A stretch of DNA of 64,000 nucleotides from JAMQPK01 sp035937795 (GCA_035937795.1 DASZHO010000129.1:8255-72254), one strand, 5' to 3'; positions 1-9,082 are shown, numbered from the stretch's first letter. The notes: generated by a model not told the origin, from the letters alone. Program-made: numbers and translations.

Positions 1-38
1 AGCGCAATCACGTTGTGGGGCCGGCCAATCACTGAGCT

Positions 39-851
39 CTAATGCGTGAGTCCGTACATGTAGTAGTTCACGCCGAATTTGTAGGCGTCGTTGGAAAGAT
101 CGATCGGCACCAGGCCCGTATCGGACCATTCCCAGTACTGCGAGATGTCGTTGTTGAAGTTGGCGATGAACATCAGCCTCTTGGTGGGATCGTTGTTCTC
201 GAATATGCCCCAGAACTCCGGCGGCCCGCCGCGGTCGTAGCACGACACGAAGCTGCCCGGATCGGGGATCTCGAAAAAGGAATGAAAGATGGGATTGCTT
301 CGGTCGACCTGCATGAGCTTGCCTTCGGGCATGACGCGCCGCATGACGTCGACAAAATTATTCCAGCCGTCGTTTCCGCGCTGGAAGTCGGCGCGGAAGT
401 CGTCGAAGATGATGAACCCGCCCTTCACCAGATAGTCGTGAAGCGCCTTCGCTTCCGCGTCGCTCACCGTCAGATAGCCCGCTTCGGTCATGTACGAAAT
501 CGGATAGTTGAACATCTCCGGATCGCCGATGGCGACGACATTCGTCTTGTCCATGCGCGGTTTGGCAATGTCCGTGAGCCCTTCCAGGATTTTCATCAGG
601 CTGCGGTCGGAGGTGGGATAGCCGTGCGCCCACGAAGGCAGACGGTAGTAGTAGTACCCGCCCGGTCCGGTTTGATATGCCAGCCGGCAAAACGTGAAGC
701 GGGCGTCGTAAGGTGCGTTGTCTATGGCTGTTGTGGCCTCGCGCGTCCCGGTATTGCACTGGCCGTACACAGCGCGCGCGGCGAGCGCGATCGCGGCGAA
801 CGCGACCAGGTAAAAGAGCCGTTTTGCCTGAGATTGCACTGTCCTCAGCAT
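39..851 (-). CDS. exported DUF4159-domain protein
   Basis: A 270-residue protein starting with a hydrophobic segment (LFYLVAFAAIALAARAVYG, about residues 12-30), so probably exported. The rest resembles the DUF4159 family: an aromatic-rich stretch (GGYYYYRLP), then KGGFIIFDDF and a conserved aromatic C-terminus. The family has a glutamine-amidotransferase/ThuA-like fold; no enzymatic role is established, and I see none. ATG at 851 is chosen; the frame stays open to a GTG at 935, but that would overlap the divergent TTG gene and run through a tandem duplication that also copies the start codon (ATG at 872). Its usual neighbours (MoxR/DUF58) are not visible; the gene lies at the window edge. 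Confidence 0.75.
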   Translation of the reverse strand: MLRTVQSQAKRLFYLVAFAAIALAARAVYGQCNTGTREATTAIDNAPYDARFTFCRLAYQTGPGGYYYYRLPSWAHGYPTSDRSLMKILEGLTDIAKPRMDKTNVVAIGDPEMFNYPISYMTEAGYLTVSDAEAKALHDYLVKGGFIIFDDFRADFQRGNDGWNNFVDVMRRVMPEGKLMQVDRSNPIFHSFFEIPDPGSFVSCYDRGGPPEFWGIFENNDPTKRLMFIANFNNDISQYWEWSDTGLVPIDLSNDAYKFGVNYYMYGLTH

Positions 852-887
852 ACACCTGAGGCTTTGCAGCATACACCTGAGGCTTTG
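846..887. repeat. 21-bp perfect tandem duplication over a start codon
   Basis: Positions 846-866 are repeated exactly at 867-887. Each copy holds a CAT (ATG on the minus strand, at 851 and 872) and the bases in front of it, so the DUF4159 gene has two equivalent in-frame start regions seven codons apart. Confidence 0.9.
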
Positions 888-922
888 CGCCGGCGAGCCG
901 TCGGTGGTACATTTGGGTCGGT

Positions 923-1996
923 TTGTCGGCGCCACCCCTCGAACTCAGCCTCGAAGTCACGCCTCGCGGAAGGCTGGATGTCATTGACGTACGCGCCCAG
1001 GCGGCCGCCACGTACGGCGATGTGTTCGAACGGTACAACCGCTGTCTTTACTGCTCGTTGCACACCACGGCCGGGTATCTGCCTCAAAGTTTTGCGGCGC
1101 GCCTCGGCCGGGAACCGCAAGCCGTTCGCCCATATATCGACCTGTTTACAACGGTATTTCCCGAGGGCGCGGGCTATCTCCACGACGAGCTCGATCTGCG
1201 CACCGAGCTCACGCCGGAACAGAGGCCCGTCGAGCCCACCAACGCCGATTCGCATCTCGCGTTCATCGGCAGCGGCCTCCGCTCGTGCGTGTCGTATGTG
1301 ACCCGGCGGCGCGGCCCGGTTTCTCTCATCGATCTTGATGGCGTGATCGCCGGCAAACCTCGCCGGCGAATGACGCGGCTCGTCGGGTACGACTCCGAAG
1401 TCGAAGTCGCCAGAACCACCTTGCATGTGCCGGTGTCGGCCAGCCACCCGGTCGACGCGGTGAACTTGAAGGAACCGCGGCTCGGCCTCTACGGACAGCT
1501 CGCCGATCTCATCGCCAAGCACGGCGTGGAGAAAGGCCGCGTACGCCTCGACCTGGCGGCTGGTGAGCAATTCGCCAGCCTGACCGTGAACGAGTATGAG
1601 ACGCTGTTGATGCGTTACGACCTCGCGGAAGTGCTGAAAAACCCGCTGCGCTTCGCGGCGCAGAAGGCCAAGCACGCCTGGGACGACCCGCGCGCCGTGC
1701 CGTCCAAGACAATCGACTACGCGAAGTACGACTTGGTTCGCGCGGTCAACCGGCTGGTCGACGCGCTCGGCCTGGCCGAGTCGGCGATCGAAAACCTGCT
1801 CGTGCAGGCCCTCGCCGTTCCCGCCTCACGCTTCCTCCGGATGAAGCGCTCGGTCGACCTGCTGATCTCGGATTCGGCCACGCCCGGCTGCGGCTGTGTG
1901 ATCGAAGGCACCTATCAAGCGCCAATCATGGTGCAATGGCGCCGGGCCGATCGCGGCCAGCGCCAGGTGAACGTCACGCTGACTCGCTTCGTGTAA
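923..1996 (+). CDS. YjbQ/UPF0047-family protein with long C-terminal extension
   Basis: The first ~165 residues match the YjbQ family (UPF0047, annotated as secondary thiamine-phosphate synthase): HTTAGY at about 47-52, then NADSHLAFIGSG at about 107-118, followed by the strand-rich G-x-x-L end. Family members are normally about 135-140 residues; this one is 357, with an extra ~190 residues (KNPLRFAAQKAKHAWDD; a CGC near 323) I cannot assign. The start is TTG at 923; a TACATT box at 908-913 lies 9 bases before it. The true reaction of the family is uncertain, and the extension may add a new function. Confidence 0.7.
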   Translation: MSAPPLELSLEVTPRGRLDVIDVRAQAAATYGDVFERYNRCLYCSLHTTAGYLPQSFAARLGREPQAVRPYIDLFTTVFPEGAGYLHDELDLRTELTPEQRPVEPTNADSHLAFIGSGLRSCVSYVTRRRGPVSLIDLDGVIAGKPRRRMTRLVGYDSEVEVARTTLHVPVSASHPVDAVNLKEPRLGLYGQLADLIAKHGVEKGRVRLDLAAGEQFASLTVNEYETLLMRYDLAEVLKNPLRFAAQKAKHAWDDPRAVPSKTIDYAKYDLVRAVNRLVDALGLAESAIENLLVQALAVPASRFLRMKRSVDLLISDSATPGCGCVIEGTYQAPIMVQWRRADRGQRQVNVTLTRFV

Positions 1997-2037
1997 AGCC
2001 CAAAGCCCAGCGCCCACAGCCCAAAGCCTAGAGCCCC
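1996..2037. repeat. heptamer repeat, AGCCCAR family, stop to stop
   Basis: Six consecutive 7-base units of the type AAGCCCA (some with one or two changes) occupy the whole spacer between the convergent genes ending at 1996 and 2038. No terminator hairpin with a T tract is seen. Confidence 0.85.
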
Positions 2038-5000
2038 TCAGAATCCAGGAATGAGCGAGAACCCCCAGATCCAGCCACGACCCGGCCTGTCGAACGGATG
2101 CGCGTAATCGATTTGAGCGACCGCAAAGCCGAGCAGGTTGGTCCGCAGCGTGACGCCGGCGCTCCTGACCGGTTTGCGCTCGCTCGTGAACGGCCGCTGA
2201 CCGTGATTCCACGCCACGCCCGCGTCGGTGAACAGCGCCACTTCCACCGGGACTGGACCGTACATCTTGTCGGTGACGCCGAACGGGCGCAGCAGCGGGA
2301 ACCTGAACTCGAAGTTTCCCACGAGCATCTTGCTGCCCACCAGCCTATCGAAGGTCGGGCATGTGCCGGTCGTTGCTGAACACTCACCCGCCGAGAACGA
2401 GTTGATGCCGTAGCCCCGCACAAATTCCGGATAGCCAAGGAAAAGCGGAATCAACCGCGGATCCTCCGCGCCGGATCCATATCGGCCGTAACTCAGGATC
2501 CGTCCGGCAAACGTGTAGAAACGCGCCGGCATGAAGTAACGGCGATAGTCGACCAGGCCCGTGGTGTACTGCACGGAGCCGAACGTCGGTGAAACCTCGA
2601 AACGCGCGCGTTGCCCGGCCACCGGGCTGGTTGGCCCGAACAGCGCGTTGTCGTTCACGAAGCCCGCCGTGGCCGTCTGCATGTGCAGCGTGCTCGCCAG
2701 CGCGCTGTTCGTTGTGGTGTCGCTGATCACGCTGCCGCTGGTCAGCGACGTCGCGACCGTCCGGACAGACTGATCGTAGGAGAGTTGCGCCGTTCCCGCG
2801 CCGAACTCGATTCGATTCGACGAGCTGAACGGGTACGAGACGATGCCGCTCAGGCTTCGATAGATCTCGCGCTGGATGATCGTTTGATCGAGGTAGGCCG
2901 CCTGCCCGGACGCCGTGGTACCTGTTCCTGCCGCGTAGCCGCCCGCCAGATATGGCGTCTGCTCGATTGATGCGCCCCAGTTCCAGCGATGCTTCAGGTT
3001 CATGTAAGCGAGCACGCCGCCGGTGTCCTTCGCAATGTCGGAAAAGCTGCTGCCATACGTGTCGGCGTTGAGCGCGCCGTACAGATTGTGGTTGCCGAGC
3101 ACGTCGCTCCAGCTGAAGGCGACCCCGCCGCCGACGAGTGCGCCAAAGCGGCTGACGCCGGCCGACACGTAGGGCTGGCCGACGGCGTCGAGCGAGAGAT
3201 GTGTGTGGTAAGGCTCCACGCTGGCGGTTTGGGCCGCCGGCGGCAATCCGGCATCGGGGTCGTGCAGCAGCTTCGCCACCAGGCTCTGGTTGCGGGGGGA
3301 CGGCGGCAACCCGGCCGCTTCAAGCCGCGTATTGGCGTCCGACACGGGCCGTCCGGCCAGCGCGTCGGGCGAGTCGACGAGATAGATGTGATAGCTGCTG
3401 TTCTCGTAGGCGCTCAATGCGAGCGTTTTGGCATCGATCCCCGAAGAAATCGCCGGGCTCAACGCGGTGATGCCGCTCACGCCCGCATCGACCTTCGTGA
3501 CCTGGCCGATTGCGCCCGACTCGACGTTCACCACATACACGTTGCTGATGCCGTCGCGGTCGGAGACGAAATACAGCCGCCGGCCGTCGGCATTCCATTG
3601 CGGGTTAATGCTCTTGCCCGCGTCGAACGTGTGGACCGGCTGAATCTGGCTCGAGGCGATATCGAGCATCGCGAGCTGATACTCGCCCGCGCTCAGGTTC
3701 TCGAGATGCGACGAGAAGCGGTCGGTCACAAACGCCAGCCGGCGGCCGTCGGGCGACCATGCGGGCTGGAGATCCGCAAACGGGTCGTTGGTGAGCTGCC
3801 GCTCGCGGTTCGTCTTCAGGTCGTACACAAACAGATCGGTGTCGCCGCCGGTAATCGCGGAGAAGGCGATCGAGCTGCCGTCGGGCGACCACGTTGGATT
3901 CAGAATCTCGCCGAGTTTCGGGAATGGGATTTCGCGGGCCACGTCGCCGTTCTCGACGTTGATGATCGCCAGCTCGGGAGTGCCGCTGCGTATCGCGCCG
4001 ACGACGAACTGCCGGCTGTCGGATTTCCACGAGCCGGCCGAGTTGATGAATTCAAGGCTGCTGAAATGCGGATCGAGCGTGGTATCGACCAGCTTGCGAA
4101 GAATGCGTCCGTTGGCCGTGTCGGCAAGATAGAGCCCGATCGACAGCATGTCTCGCGAAGAGAAATAGATAATGCGCTTGCCGTCGGGCGACAACGACGG
4201 CGACACGTTCATCGCCTGCGGCGATGTGTCCAGACCGGTGACGTTGGTGCCGAAGGTGCCGACCAGGGCGTTCGCTTTGAGAATCGGATCTTCCTGGTTG
4301 TGGATGGCTGCGTGCCATTCGGCCGACAGCGCCTTGGCGTTGAACCCCGTGCTGTTCTTGAGCGCAACATCCATGTTGCCCGACCGGAGCGCATCGCGAT
4401 AGATCCGCGGAATCACCTCGTCTCCCCAGCGGCCGCCGATGAACGCCCAGAGCGCCTGACCCCATCGGTACGGGAAGTACTTCGGGTTGTCGAGCTCGGC
4501 AATCGTCGGCAGCTTCTCCTTGCGCGCTGCGTCTCGGATCCACATTGCCGTGTGCGCATCGACCGGCCCGATCGAGAGGTATTCCGCCATGCCTTCGATG
4601 AACCAGAGCGGGAGGCTTTCGACGCCGGCGCCGCCCCCCTGGCGGCCGCCCTGCGCTGCCGCGCGTTGGCTGGCGATGTCGTACTGGAAGGCGTGTACTA
4701 GTTCGTGGCCCAGTACGTGATCGGTTTCGGCCAGGGTGCCGGCCAACGGCAGCACCACGCGTCGCTTCATGCCCTCGGTCACGCCCCCGGTGCCTTCGTC
4801 GATGGCGCCGCCCACGACGTTGGTCTGTTCAAAGTCGGGATGCGAGGCGTAGAGGACCAGCGGCTGGCGCGTCGTCATCTCGTGCCCGAACAGCTCCGAG
4901 TGCCGGGTGTACCAGCGCTCGGCCATCCGCGCGACCCGGGCGGCCGAGTCTTTCTCTTCCGGATAAAAATAGATGTCGAAGTGGTCGGTCTTCATCACCT

Positions 5001-5130
5001 CGAACTTGAAATCCTTGTATTGAACTTTGTTGCGTCCGAAGTAGCTCTGCGCCTGGACGCCCGAGGTAACGAGGAAGGACACCGCGAAAGTGGAAAGCAG
5101 GATCAGGGGGCTGCGGAACATCTGCCGCAT
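2038..5130 (-). CDS. metallopeptidase / TolB-type propeller / outer-membrane beta-barrel protein
   Basis: A 1030-residue secreted protein with three modules. Signal peptide at 1-29 (ends GVQAQ). Next a peptidase-MA-like domain with a zinc motif HELVH (near residue 143) and a distal Glu region (WFIEGMAEY). Then several PD40/TolB-like blades (SPSLSPDGKRI, NPTWSPDGSSI, QPAWSPDGRRL, NPQWNADGRRL). The C-terminal ~350 residues are rich in alternating strands and end in Phe (SLIPGF), typical of a BamA/Omp85-type surface-antigen barrel. ATG at 5130 is chosen because CAGGAG lies before it. Likely outer-membrane anchored; the substrate is unknown. Confidence 0.8.
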   Translation of the reverse strand: MRQMFRSPLILLSTFAVSFLVTSGVQAQSYFGRNKVQYKDFKFEVMKTDHFDIYFYPEEKDSAARVARMAERWYTRHSELFGHEMTTRQPLVLYASHPDFEQTNVVGGAIDEGTGGVTEGMKRRVVLPLAGTLAETDHVLGHELVHAFQYDIASQRAAAQGGRQGGGAGVESLPLWFIEGMAEYLSIGPVDAHTAMWIRDAARKEKLPTIAELDNPKYFPYRWGQALWAFIGGRWGDEVIPRIYRDALRSGNMDVALKNSTGFNAKALSAEWHAAIHNQEDPILKANALVGTFGTNVTGLDTSPQAMNVSPSLSPDGKRIIYFSSRDMLSIGLYLADTANGRILRKLVDTTLDPHFSSLEFINSAGSWKSDSRQFVVGAIRSGTPELAIINVENGDVAREIPFPKLGEILNPTWSPDGSSIAFSAITGGDTDLFVYDLKTNRERQLTNDPFADLQPAWSPDGRRLAFVTDRFSSHLENLSAGEYQLAMLDIASSQIQPVHTFDAGKSINPQWNADGRRLYFVSDRDGISNVYVVNVESGAIGQVTKVDAGVSGITALSPAISSGIDAKTLALSAYENSSYHIYLVDSPDALAGRPVSDANTRLEAAGLPPSPRNQSLVAKLLHDPDAGLPPAAQTASVEPYHTHLSLDAVGQPYVSAGVSRFGALVGGGVAFSWSDVLGNHNLYGALNADTYGSSFSDIAKDTGGVLAYMNLKHRWNWGASIEQTPYLAGGYAAGTGTTASGQAAYLDQTIIQREIYRSLSGIVSYPFSSSNRIEFGAGTAQLSYDQSVRTVATSLTSGSVISDTTTNSALASTLHMQTATAGFVNDNALFGPTSPVAGQRARFEVSPTFGSVQYTTGLVDYRRYFMPARFYTFAGRILSYGRYGSGAEDPRLIPLFLGYPEFVRGYGINSFSAGECSATTGTCPTFDRLVGSKMLVGNFEFRFPLLRPFGVTDKMYGPVPVEVALFTDAGVAWNHGQRPFTSERKPVRSAGVTLRTNLLGFAVAQIDYAHPFDRPGRGWIWGFSLIPGF

Positions 5131-5271
5131 AAACGACTCCTGGTGTAGGGTAGGCCTCCGTACAGACTCCCGGCCGTACGTAGCCAAACTCACGCCAACT
5201 CGAGGAGTGCGATTTTCGCCGGGAAATTGGCCCGCTGACCAGGCTGTCCACTGAGAAGTACGGTCGCCGGC

Positions 5272-6183
5272 CTACAGAATCTTCATGCCCAGGGCCGATA
5301 GCGCGAGCTCGGTGCCCAGCTCGGCGGTCGCGTTTCGGAGATCCAGGGTGGGATTGACTTCAACCAGGTCCAGCGCGCGCAGCTGGCCCGATTCGGCGAT
5401 CATCTCCATCAACAGATGCGCCTCGCGATAGTTGAATCCCCCCTTCACCGCGGTCCCCACTCCAGGGGCGATCGACGGATCGCACGCGTCAAGGTCGAGC
5501 GACACGTGAATCCCGGCGGTGCCGGCGGCCACGACTTCCAGCGCCCGCTCGGCGACCGTGGCCACCCCGAGGCGGTCGACGTCTTTCATCGTGAACACGT
5601 GCACGCCTGAGCTCCTCACCAGATCCTTCTCACGTTCGTCCAGATTGCGGACGCCGACCAGCGCGGTGTGCCGCGGCAGCACGGTCGGCGAAAAACCGCC
5701 GATTCGCGACAGTTCGGACGGCTCTGAACCGAGAAGAGCAGCAAGCGGCATCCCATGGACGTTGCCGCTGGGCGTGCTGGCCGGCGTGTTCATGTCGCCG
5801 TGGGCATCAATCCACAACAGGCCGATGGGCAAGCCCTGGCGGCGGGCATATCCGGCTGAGGCTGCCACCGAGCCGGCGGCGAGACTGTGGTCACCGCCCA
5901 GTACGAGGGGGATCGCGCCCTCCTCGAGTGACGATCGGGCCGTTTGATGCACCTGCTCGCAGACGCGAGCGATTTCATCGATGAATTTCTTCCTCGGGTC
6001 CCCCTGGTGCTGGATTTCGGGAATGGAGGAAGGCAGATCGCCTTTGTCGACCACGGTTCGGCCCAGCTGCGCGATCTTCTCTCCGAGCCCGGCGATGCGA
6101 AACGCCGACGGCCCCATGTCGACGCCGCGGCGGTTGCCGCCGAGATCGAGCGGAACGCCGATGACATGAACGGCTGGTAGCAC
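5272..6183 (-). CDS. arginase (ureohydrolase family)
   Basis: About 303 residues, the normal arginase length. It hydrolyses L-arginine to ornithine and urea with a dinuclear Mn centre. Metal-binding signatures are visible: GGDHSLA (near 95), DAHGDMNTP (near 122), SLDLDACDPS (near 227), and the closing EVNP. The open frame extends upstream through the heptamer repeat, but the GTG at 6183 fits: family homology begins right after it (VHVIGVPLDLGGNRRG) and a TATTGT box sits 7 bases upstream. Divergent from a class III aminotransferase that could act on ornithine. Agmatinase is the main alternative. Confidence 0.85.
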   Translation of the reverse strand: MLPAVHVIGVPLDLGGNRRGVDMGPSAFRIAGLGEKIAQLGRTVVDKGDLPSSIPEIQHQGDPRKKFIDEIARVCEQVHQTARSSLEEGAIPLVLGGDHSLAAGSVAASAGYARRQGLPIGLLWIDAHGDMNTPASTPSGNVHGMPLAALLGSEPSELSRIGGFSPTVLPRHTALVGVRNLDEREKDLVRSSGVHVFTMKDVDRLGVATVAERALEVVAAGTAGIHVSLDLDACDPSIAPGVGTAVKGGFNYREAHLLMEMIAESGQLRALDLVEVNPTLDLRNATAELGTELALSALGMKIL

Positions 6184-6196
6184 CGTAGCTACAATA
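6184..6196. promoter_or_regulatory. overlapping divergent -10 boxes (arginase / aminotransferase)
   Basis: On the plus strand TACAAT (6190-6195) suits a -10 box for the aminotransferase. On the minus strand TATTGT (6191-6196) lies 7 bases before the arginase GTG. The two boxes share five base pairs, so this looks like a symmetric bidirectional promoter. Inference from sequence only. Confidence 0.5.
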
Positions 6197-6210
6197 GCAA
6201 AAGAGGCTTC

Positions 6211-6244
6211 AGAGCCCAGAGCCCAGAGCCCAAAGCCCAAAGCC
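6211..6244. repeat. heptamer repeat, AGAGCCC units, abutting a start codon
   Basis: Four full 7-base units plus a six-base partial unit (AGAGCCC three times, then AAAGCCC, AAAGCC) run directly into the ATG at 6245, so they fill the place where a ribosome-binding site would be. Confidence 0.85.
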
Positions 6245-7567
6245 ATGTCCGTTCCTGACATCAAAATCACGCCTCCCGGCCCGAAAGCGCGAGCCATCGT
6301 CGAGCGCGATCGACGGACGGTTTCGTCTTCCTACCCGCGCTCCGCGCCGTTTGTGATGCTGCGCGGCGAGGGCGCTGTCGTCGAAGATGTCGATGGTAAT
6401 GTCTATCTCGACTGCTGCGCCGGCATCGCGGTTGCGGCGACCGGCCACTCGCATCCCGATGTCGTCTCCGCCATCACTGCGCAGGCGGGGCGGTTTCTTC
6501 ACATTTCCACCGACTACTACCACGAACCGCAGGTGGCGCTCGGCGAGGCCATCGCCGAGATCGCGCCTGTGGCAGGGCGCGCTCGCACGTTCTTTTCGAA
6601 TTCCGGCACCGAAGCCGTGGAAGCCGCGATCAAACTGGCGCGCTATCACACGAAGCGGCCGAACGTCATCGCGTTCCTCGGATCGTTCCACGGGCGCACG
6701 CTGGGTGCGCTCTCACTGACGTCGAGCAAGAGCGTGCAGCGCCGCGGATTTGGACCGATGGCGCCCGGTGTGTTCCATGCGCCCTTTGCGAATCCGTATC
6801 GGTGCGCGGTCGCCGCACGCCCGGAAGACTGCGCCGCGGCGTGCCTCGCTTACCTGGAGGAACAGATCCTTGTGCACCTTGTTTCGCCCGACGAAGTCGC
6901 GGCGATCATCGTCGAGCCGATTCAAGGCGAGGGCGGCTACGTCCTACCCCCGTCCGAATTCATCCAGGGGCTCTCGCGCATCGCCGGCAAACACGGAATG
7001 CTGCTCATTGTGGACGAAGTGCAATCGGGAATCGGACGAACCGGAAAGATGTTCGCCGTCGAGCACTTCGGCGTGAAACCGGACGTCGTCGTGATCGCGA
7101 AGGCGATTGCCTCCGGGTTGCCGATGGGATTGACGGTCGCCGGGGAACAGGTGATGGACTGGCCCTCCGGCGCCCACTCCAACACCTTTGGCGGCAACCC
7201 GGTCGCGTGCGCCGCTGCGCTGGCAACGTTGAAGCTCGTGCGCAACGGGCTGATGGCCAACGCGGCCGCCGTAGGGGAGTTCTTCCAGGCCAGGTTGCGC
7301 GAGCTCGCCGAGCGCCATGCGCTCATCGGCGATGTGCGCGGCAAGGGCCTCATGATCGGCATCGAGCTCGTGAAGAACCGCCAGACAAAGGAACGCGCCC
7401 AAGCGGAGCGCGATGCGCTCGTGATGGCGGCCTTTAGACGCGGTCTGCTCGTGTTGGCGGCCGGTCAGAACTCGGTGCGGCTGTCTCCACCGCTCGTGTT
7501 CACAAAAGAGCAGGCTGAAATCGCCGTACGGCTGCTTGACGAGTCACTCCACGAAATCGTAGGCTGA
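6245..7567 (+). CDS. class III aminotransferase (acetylornithine/ornithine/GABA type)
   Basis: A 440-residue PLP-dependent enzyme with the class III signatures: NSGTEAVEAAIKLAR, FHGRTLGALSLT, IVDEVQSGIGRTGK, the Schiff-base lysine in VVIAKAIASGLPMG, and HSNTFGGNPVACAAAL. It moves an amino group from an omega-amino donor (ornithine, acetylornithine or 4-aminobutyrate) to 2-oxoglutarate. Its divergence from arginase suggests a role in using arginine-derived ornithine, but substrate cannot be read from the motifs. There is no Shine-Dalgarno sequence; the leader is made of heptamer repeats. Confidence 0.85.
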   Translation: MSVPDIKITPPGPKARAIVERDRRTVSSSYPRSAPFVMLRGEGAVVEDVDGNVYLDCCAGIAVAATGHSHPDVVSAITAQAGRFLHISTDYYHEPQVALGEAIAEIAPVAGRARTFFSNSGTEAVEAAIKLARYHTKRPNVIAFLGSFHGRTLGALSLTSSKSVQRRGFGPMAPGVFHAPFANPYRCAVAARPEDCAAACLAYLEEQILVHLVSPDEVAAIIVEPIQGEGGYVLPPSEFIQGLSRIAGKHGMLLIVDEVQSGIGRTGKMFAVEHFGVKPDVVVIAKAIASGLPMGLTVAGEQVMDWPSGAHSNTFGGNPVACAAALATLKLVRNGLMANAAAVGEFFQARLRELAERHALIGDVRGKGLMIGIELVKNRQTKERAQAERDALVMAAFRRGLLVLAAGQNSVRLSPPLVFTKEQAEIAVRLLDESLHEIVG

Positions 7568-7586
7568 AGCCGAATCCGGAGGTGTC

Positions 7587-8030
7587 ATGCCATTAGCGTC
7601 CTGGCTGCTTGTCGTTAGCGCCTTCATACAGCAACCCGCTCCGCCGCCGCCGGCTGCCGGTCCCACGCTGGACTACGAGTTCTTCAAGCAGCGCGTGGAG
7701 CCCATCTTTCTGTACAGGCGCGAAGGCCACGCGCGTTGCTACGTCTGCCATCGCGGCAGCGGCACGGGAAATTCGTATCTGCAGGTCCTCTCGCCAGGCG
7801 CGACGATGTGGGATGAGGCGCAGTCGCAGAAGAATTTTCAGTCGGTGAAGCGGTTCGTCGTGCCCGGCAAACCGGACGCCAGCCGTCTGTTGAAGCATCC
7901 CCTGAAAGAGGAAGCGGGCGGCGATGAATTCCACGGTGGAGGAAAGCACTGGACCTCCAAAACCGATCCGGAGTGGCAGATGCTGTCTGCCTGGGTCAAC
8001 GGCGCCACCCTCACCAACGCGACGAGGTAA
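7587..8030 (+). CDS. exported mono-haem c-type protein
   Basis: A 147-residue protein with an N-terminal hydrophobic segment (LASWLLVVSAFIQ) and one haem c motif, CYVCH, near residue 52. The region YEFFKQRVEPIFL..C..C and the later PGKPDASRLLKHPL, EFHGGGKHW and DPEWQ..WV resemble the small cytochrome-like modules called 'planctomycete cytochrome C'. Ribosome-binding site GGAGG precedes the ATG. It is three bases from the following YVTN propeller gene, so the two are probably co-transcribed and act together in the periplasm. Confidence 0.75.
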   Translation: MPLASWLLVVSAFIQQPAPPPPAAGPTLDYEFFKQRVEPIFLYRREGHARCYVCHRGSGTGNSYLQVLSPGATMWDEAQSQKNFQSVKRFVVPGKPDASRLLKHPLKEEAGGDEFHGGGKHWTSKTDPEWQMLSAWVNGATLTNATR

Positions 8031-8033
8031 GCC

Positions 8034-9056
8034 ATGAAAATTCACAAAGCGCAGCTGTCTTTGCTCGGCGTCCTTTTATGCGCAGCGTCTCTTGGCAGCG
8101 CCGGGCGCGTGGTGATCGTTCAGACGAACAGTGCTGGCGATTATGTCAGTCTCATCGATCCGGCCACCAACAAGGTTGTCGGCACCATCAAGGGCATCGA
8201 GGTGAATCACGGTGCGGCGGCGTCGCCCGACGGCAGGCATCTGTACGTCAGCAACGAAGCCGAGAGCACGCTCGACATCGTCGATGCGAAAACGCTGGCG
8301 GTGACCGGGCATGTCCCGCTCAGCGGGCATCCCAACAACATCGACATCGCCAAGGACGGCAAGAAGGTGTACGTCTCGATCGCGCAGGCGCCGGGCGCCG
8401 TCGACGTGGTCGATACCGCAAAGTTGGAGAGGGTGAATAGCATTCCCGTGGAAGGCGCGGTGCATAACACCTACGTGACGCCCGACGGCAAGTTTGTGGT
8501 CGCCGGCTCCATCGCGGGGCGGAAGATCAGCGTGATCGATGCGGGCACGGAGCACGTGGTCTGGACGGTGGGGTTCGAGAATGGCGTGCGGCCGATCACC
8601 TTCGAGAAGAATCCGGACGGCTCGACCCGGCGGATGTTCGCGCAGATCTCCGAGTTCCACGGCTTTGCGGTCGTTGATTGGGCGACACACAAAGAGGTTT
8701 CCAGAGTGACCCTTCCGGATCTGCCGCCTCCCGCGGTCCGGGACTTGGCCGGGGTGCAGGGATCGCCCTCGCACGGCATCGGCATCACGCCCGACGGCAA
8801 GACGCTCTGGGCGACGAGCAAGTGGTACTTCTTCGTGGCCGCCTACTCGATGCCGGATCTGAAATATCTCGGACTTGTTCCCGTCGGGCACGATCCGGAC
8901 TGGCTGACGTTCACTCCCGATAGCAAGACGGTCTACGTGGCTTGCGCCGGGTCCGATGTGGTCGTCGCGATCGATGTGGCCACACGCAAGGAAGTGGCGC
9001 GTATTCCGGTAGGTTTCGTACCAAAGCGCAACATCACCGCCGTTCTCACGAATTAA
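8034..9056 (+). CDS. exported YVTN-family beta-propeller protein
   Basis: 340 residues with a signal peptide (LSLLGVLLCAASLGSAG) followed by about seven repeats of the YVTN/YncE type: SLIDPATNKVVGTIKG, LDIVDAKTLAVTGHVPL, VDVVDTAKLERVNSIPV, ISVIDAGTEHVVWTV, and VAIDVATRKEVARIPV. Each repeat also shows a (S/T)PDG(K/R)..YV element. Predicted periplasmic seven-bladed propeller; no catalytic residues are evident. Pairing with the haem c gene upstream suggests a redox-linked role. A hairpin terminator follows. Confidence 0.85.
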   Translation: MKIHKAQLSLLGVLLCAASLGSAGRVVIVQTNSAGDYVSLIDPATNKVVGTIKGIEVNHGAAASPDGRHLYVSNEAESTLDIVDAKTLAVTGHVPLSGHPNNIDIAKDGKKVYVSIAQAPGAVDVVDTAKLERVNSIPVEGAVHNTYVTPDGKFVVAGSIAGRKISVIDAGTEHVVWTVGFENGVRPITFEKNPDGSTRRMFAQISEFHGFAVVDWATHKEVSRVTLPDLPPPAVRDLAGVQGSPSHGIGITPDGKTLWATSKWYFFVAAYSMPDLKYLGLVPVGHDPDWLTFTPDSKTVYVACAGSDVVVAIDVATRKEVARIPVGFVPKRNITAVLTN

Positions 9057-9082
9057 AAAAAGGGGCACGGTCTGCCTCTTTT
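9055..9082 (+). terminator. rho-independent terminator
   Basis: A stem of GGGGCA against TGCCTC with a five-base loop (CGGTC), preceded by seven A and followed by TTTT, starts at the stop codon of the propeller gene. Confidence 0.75.
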
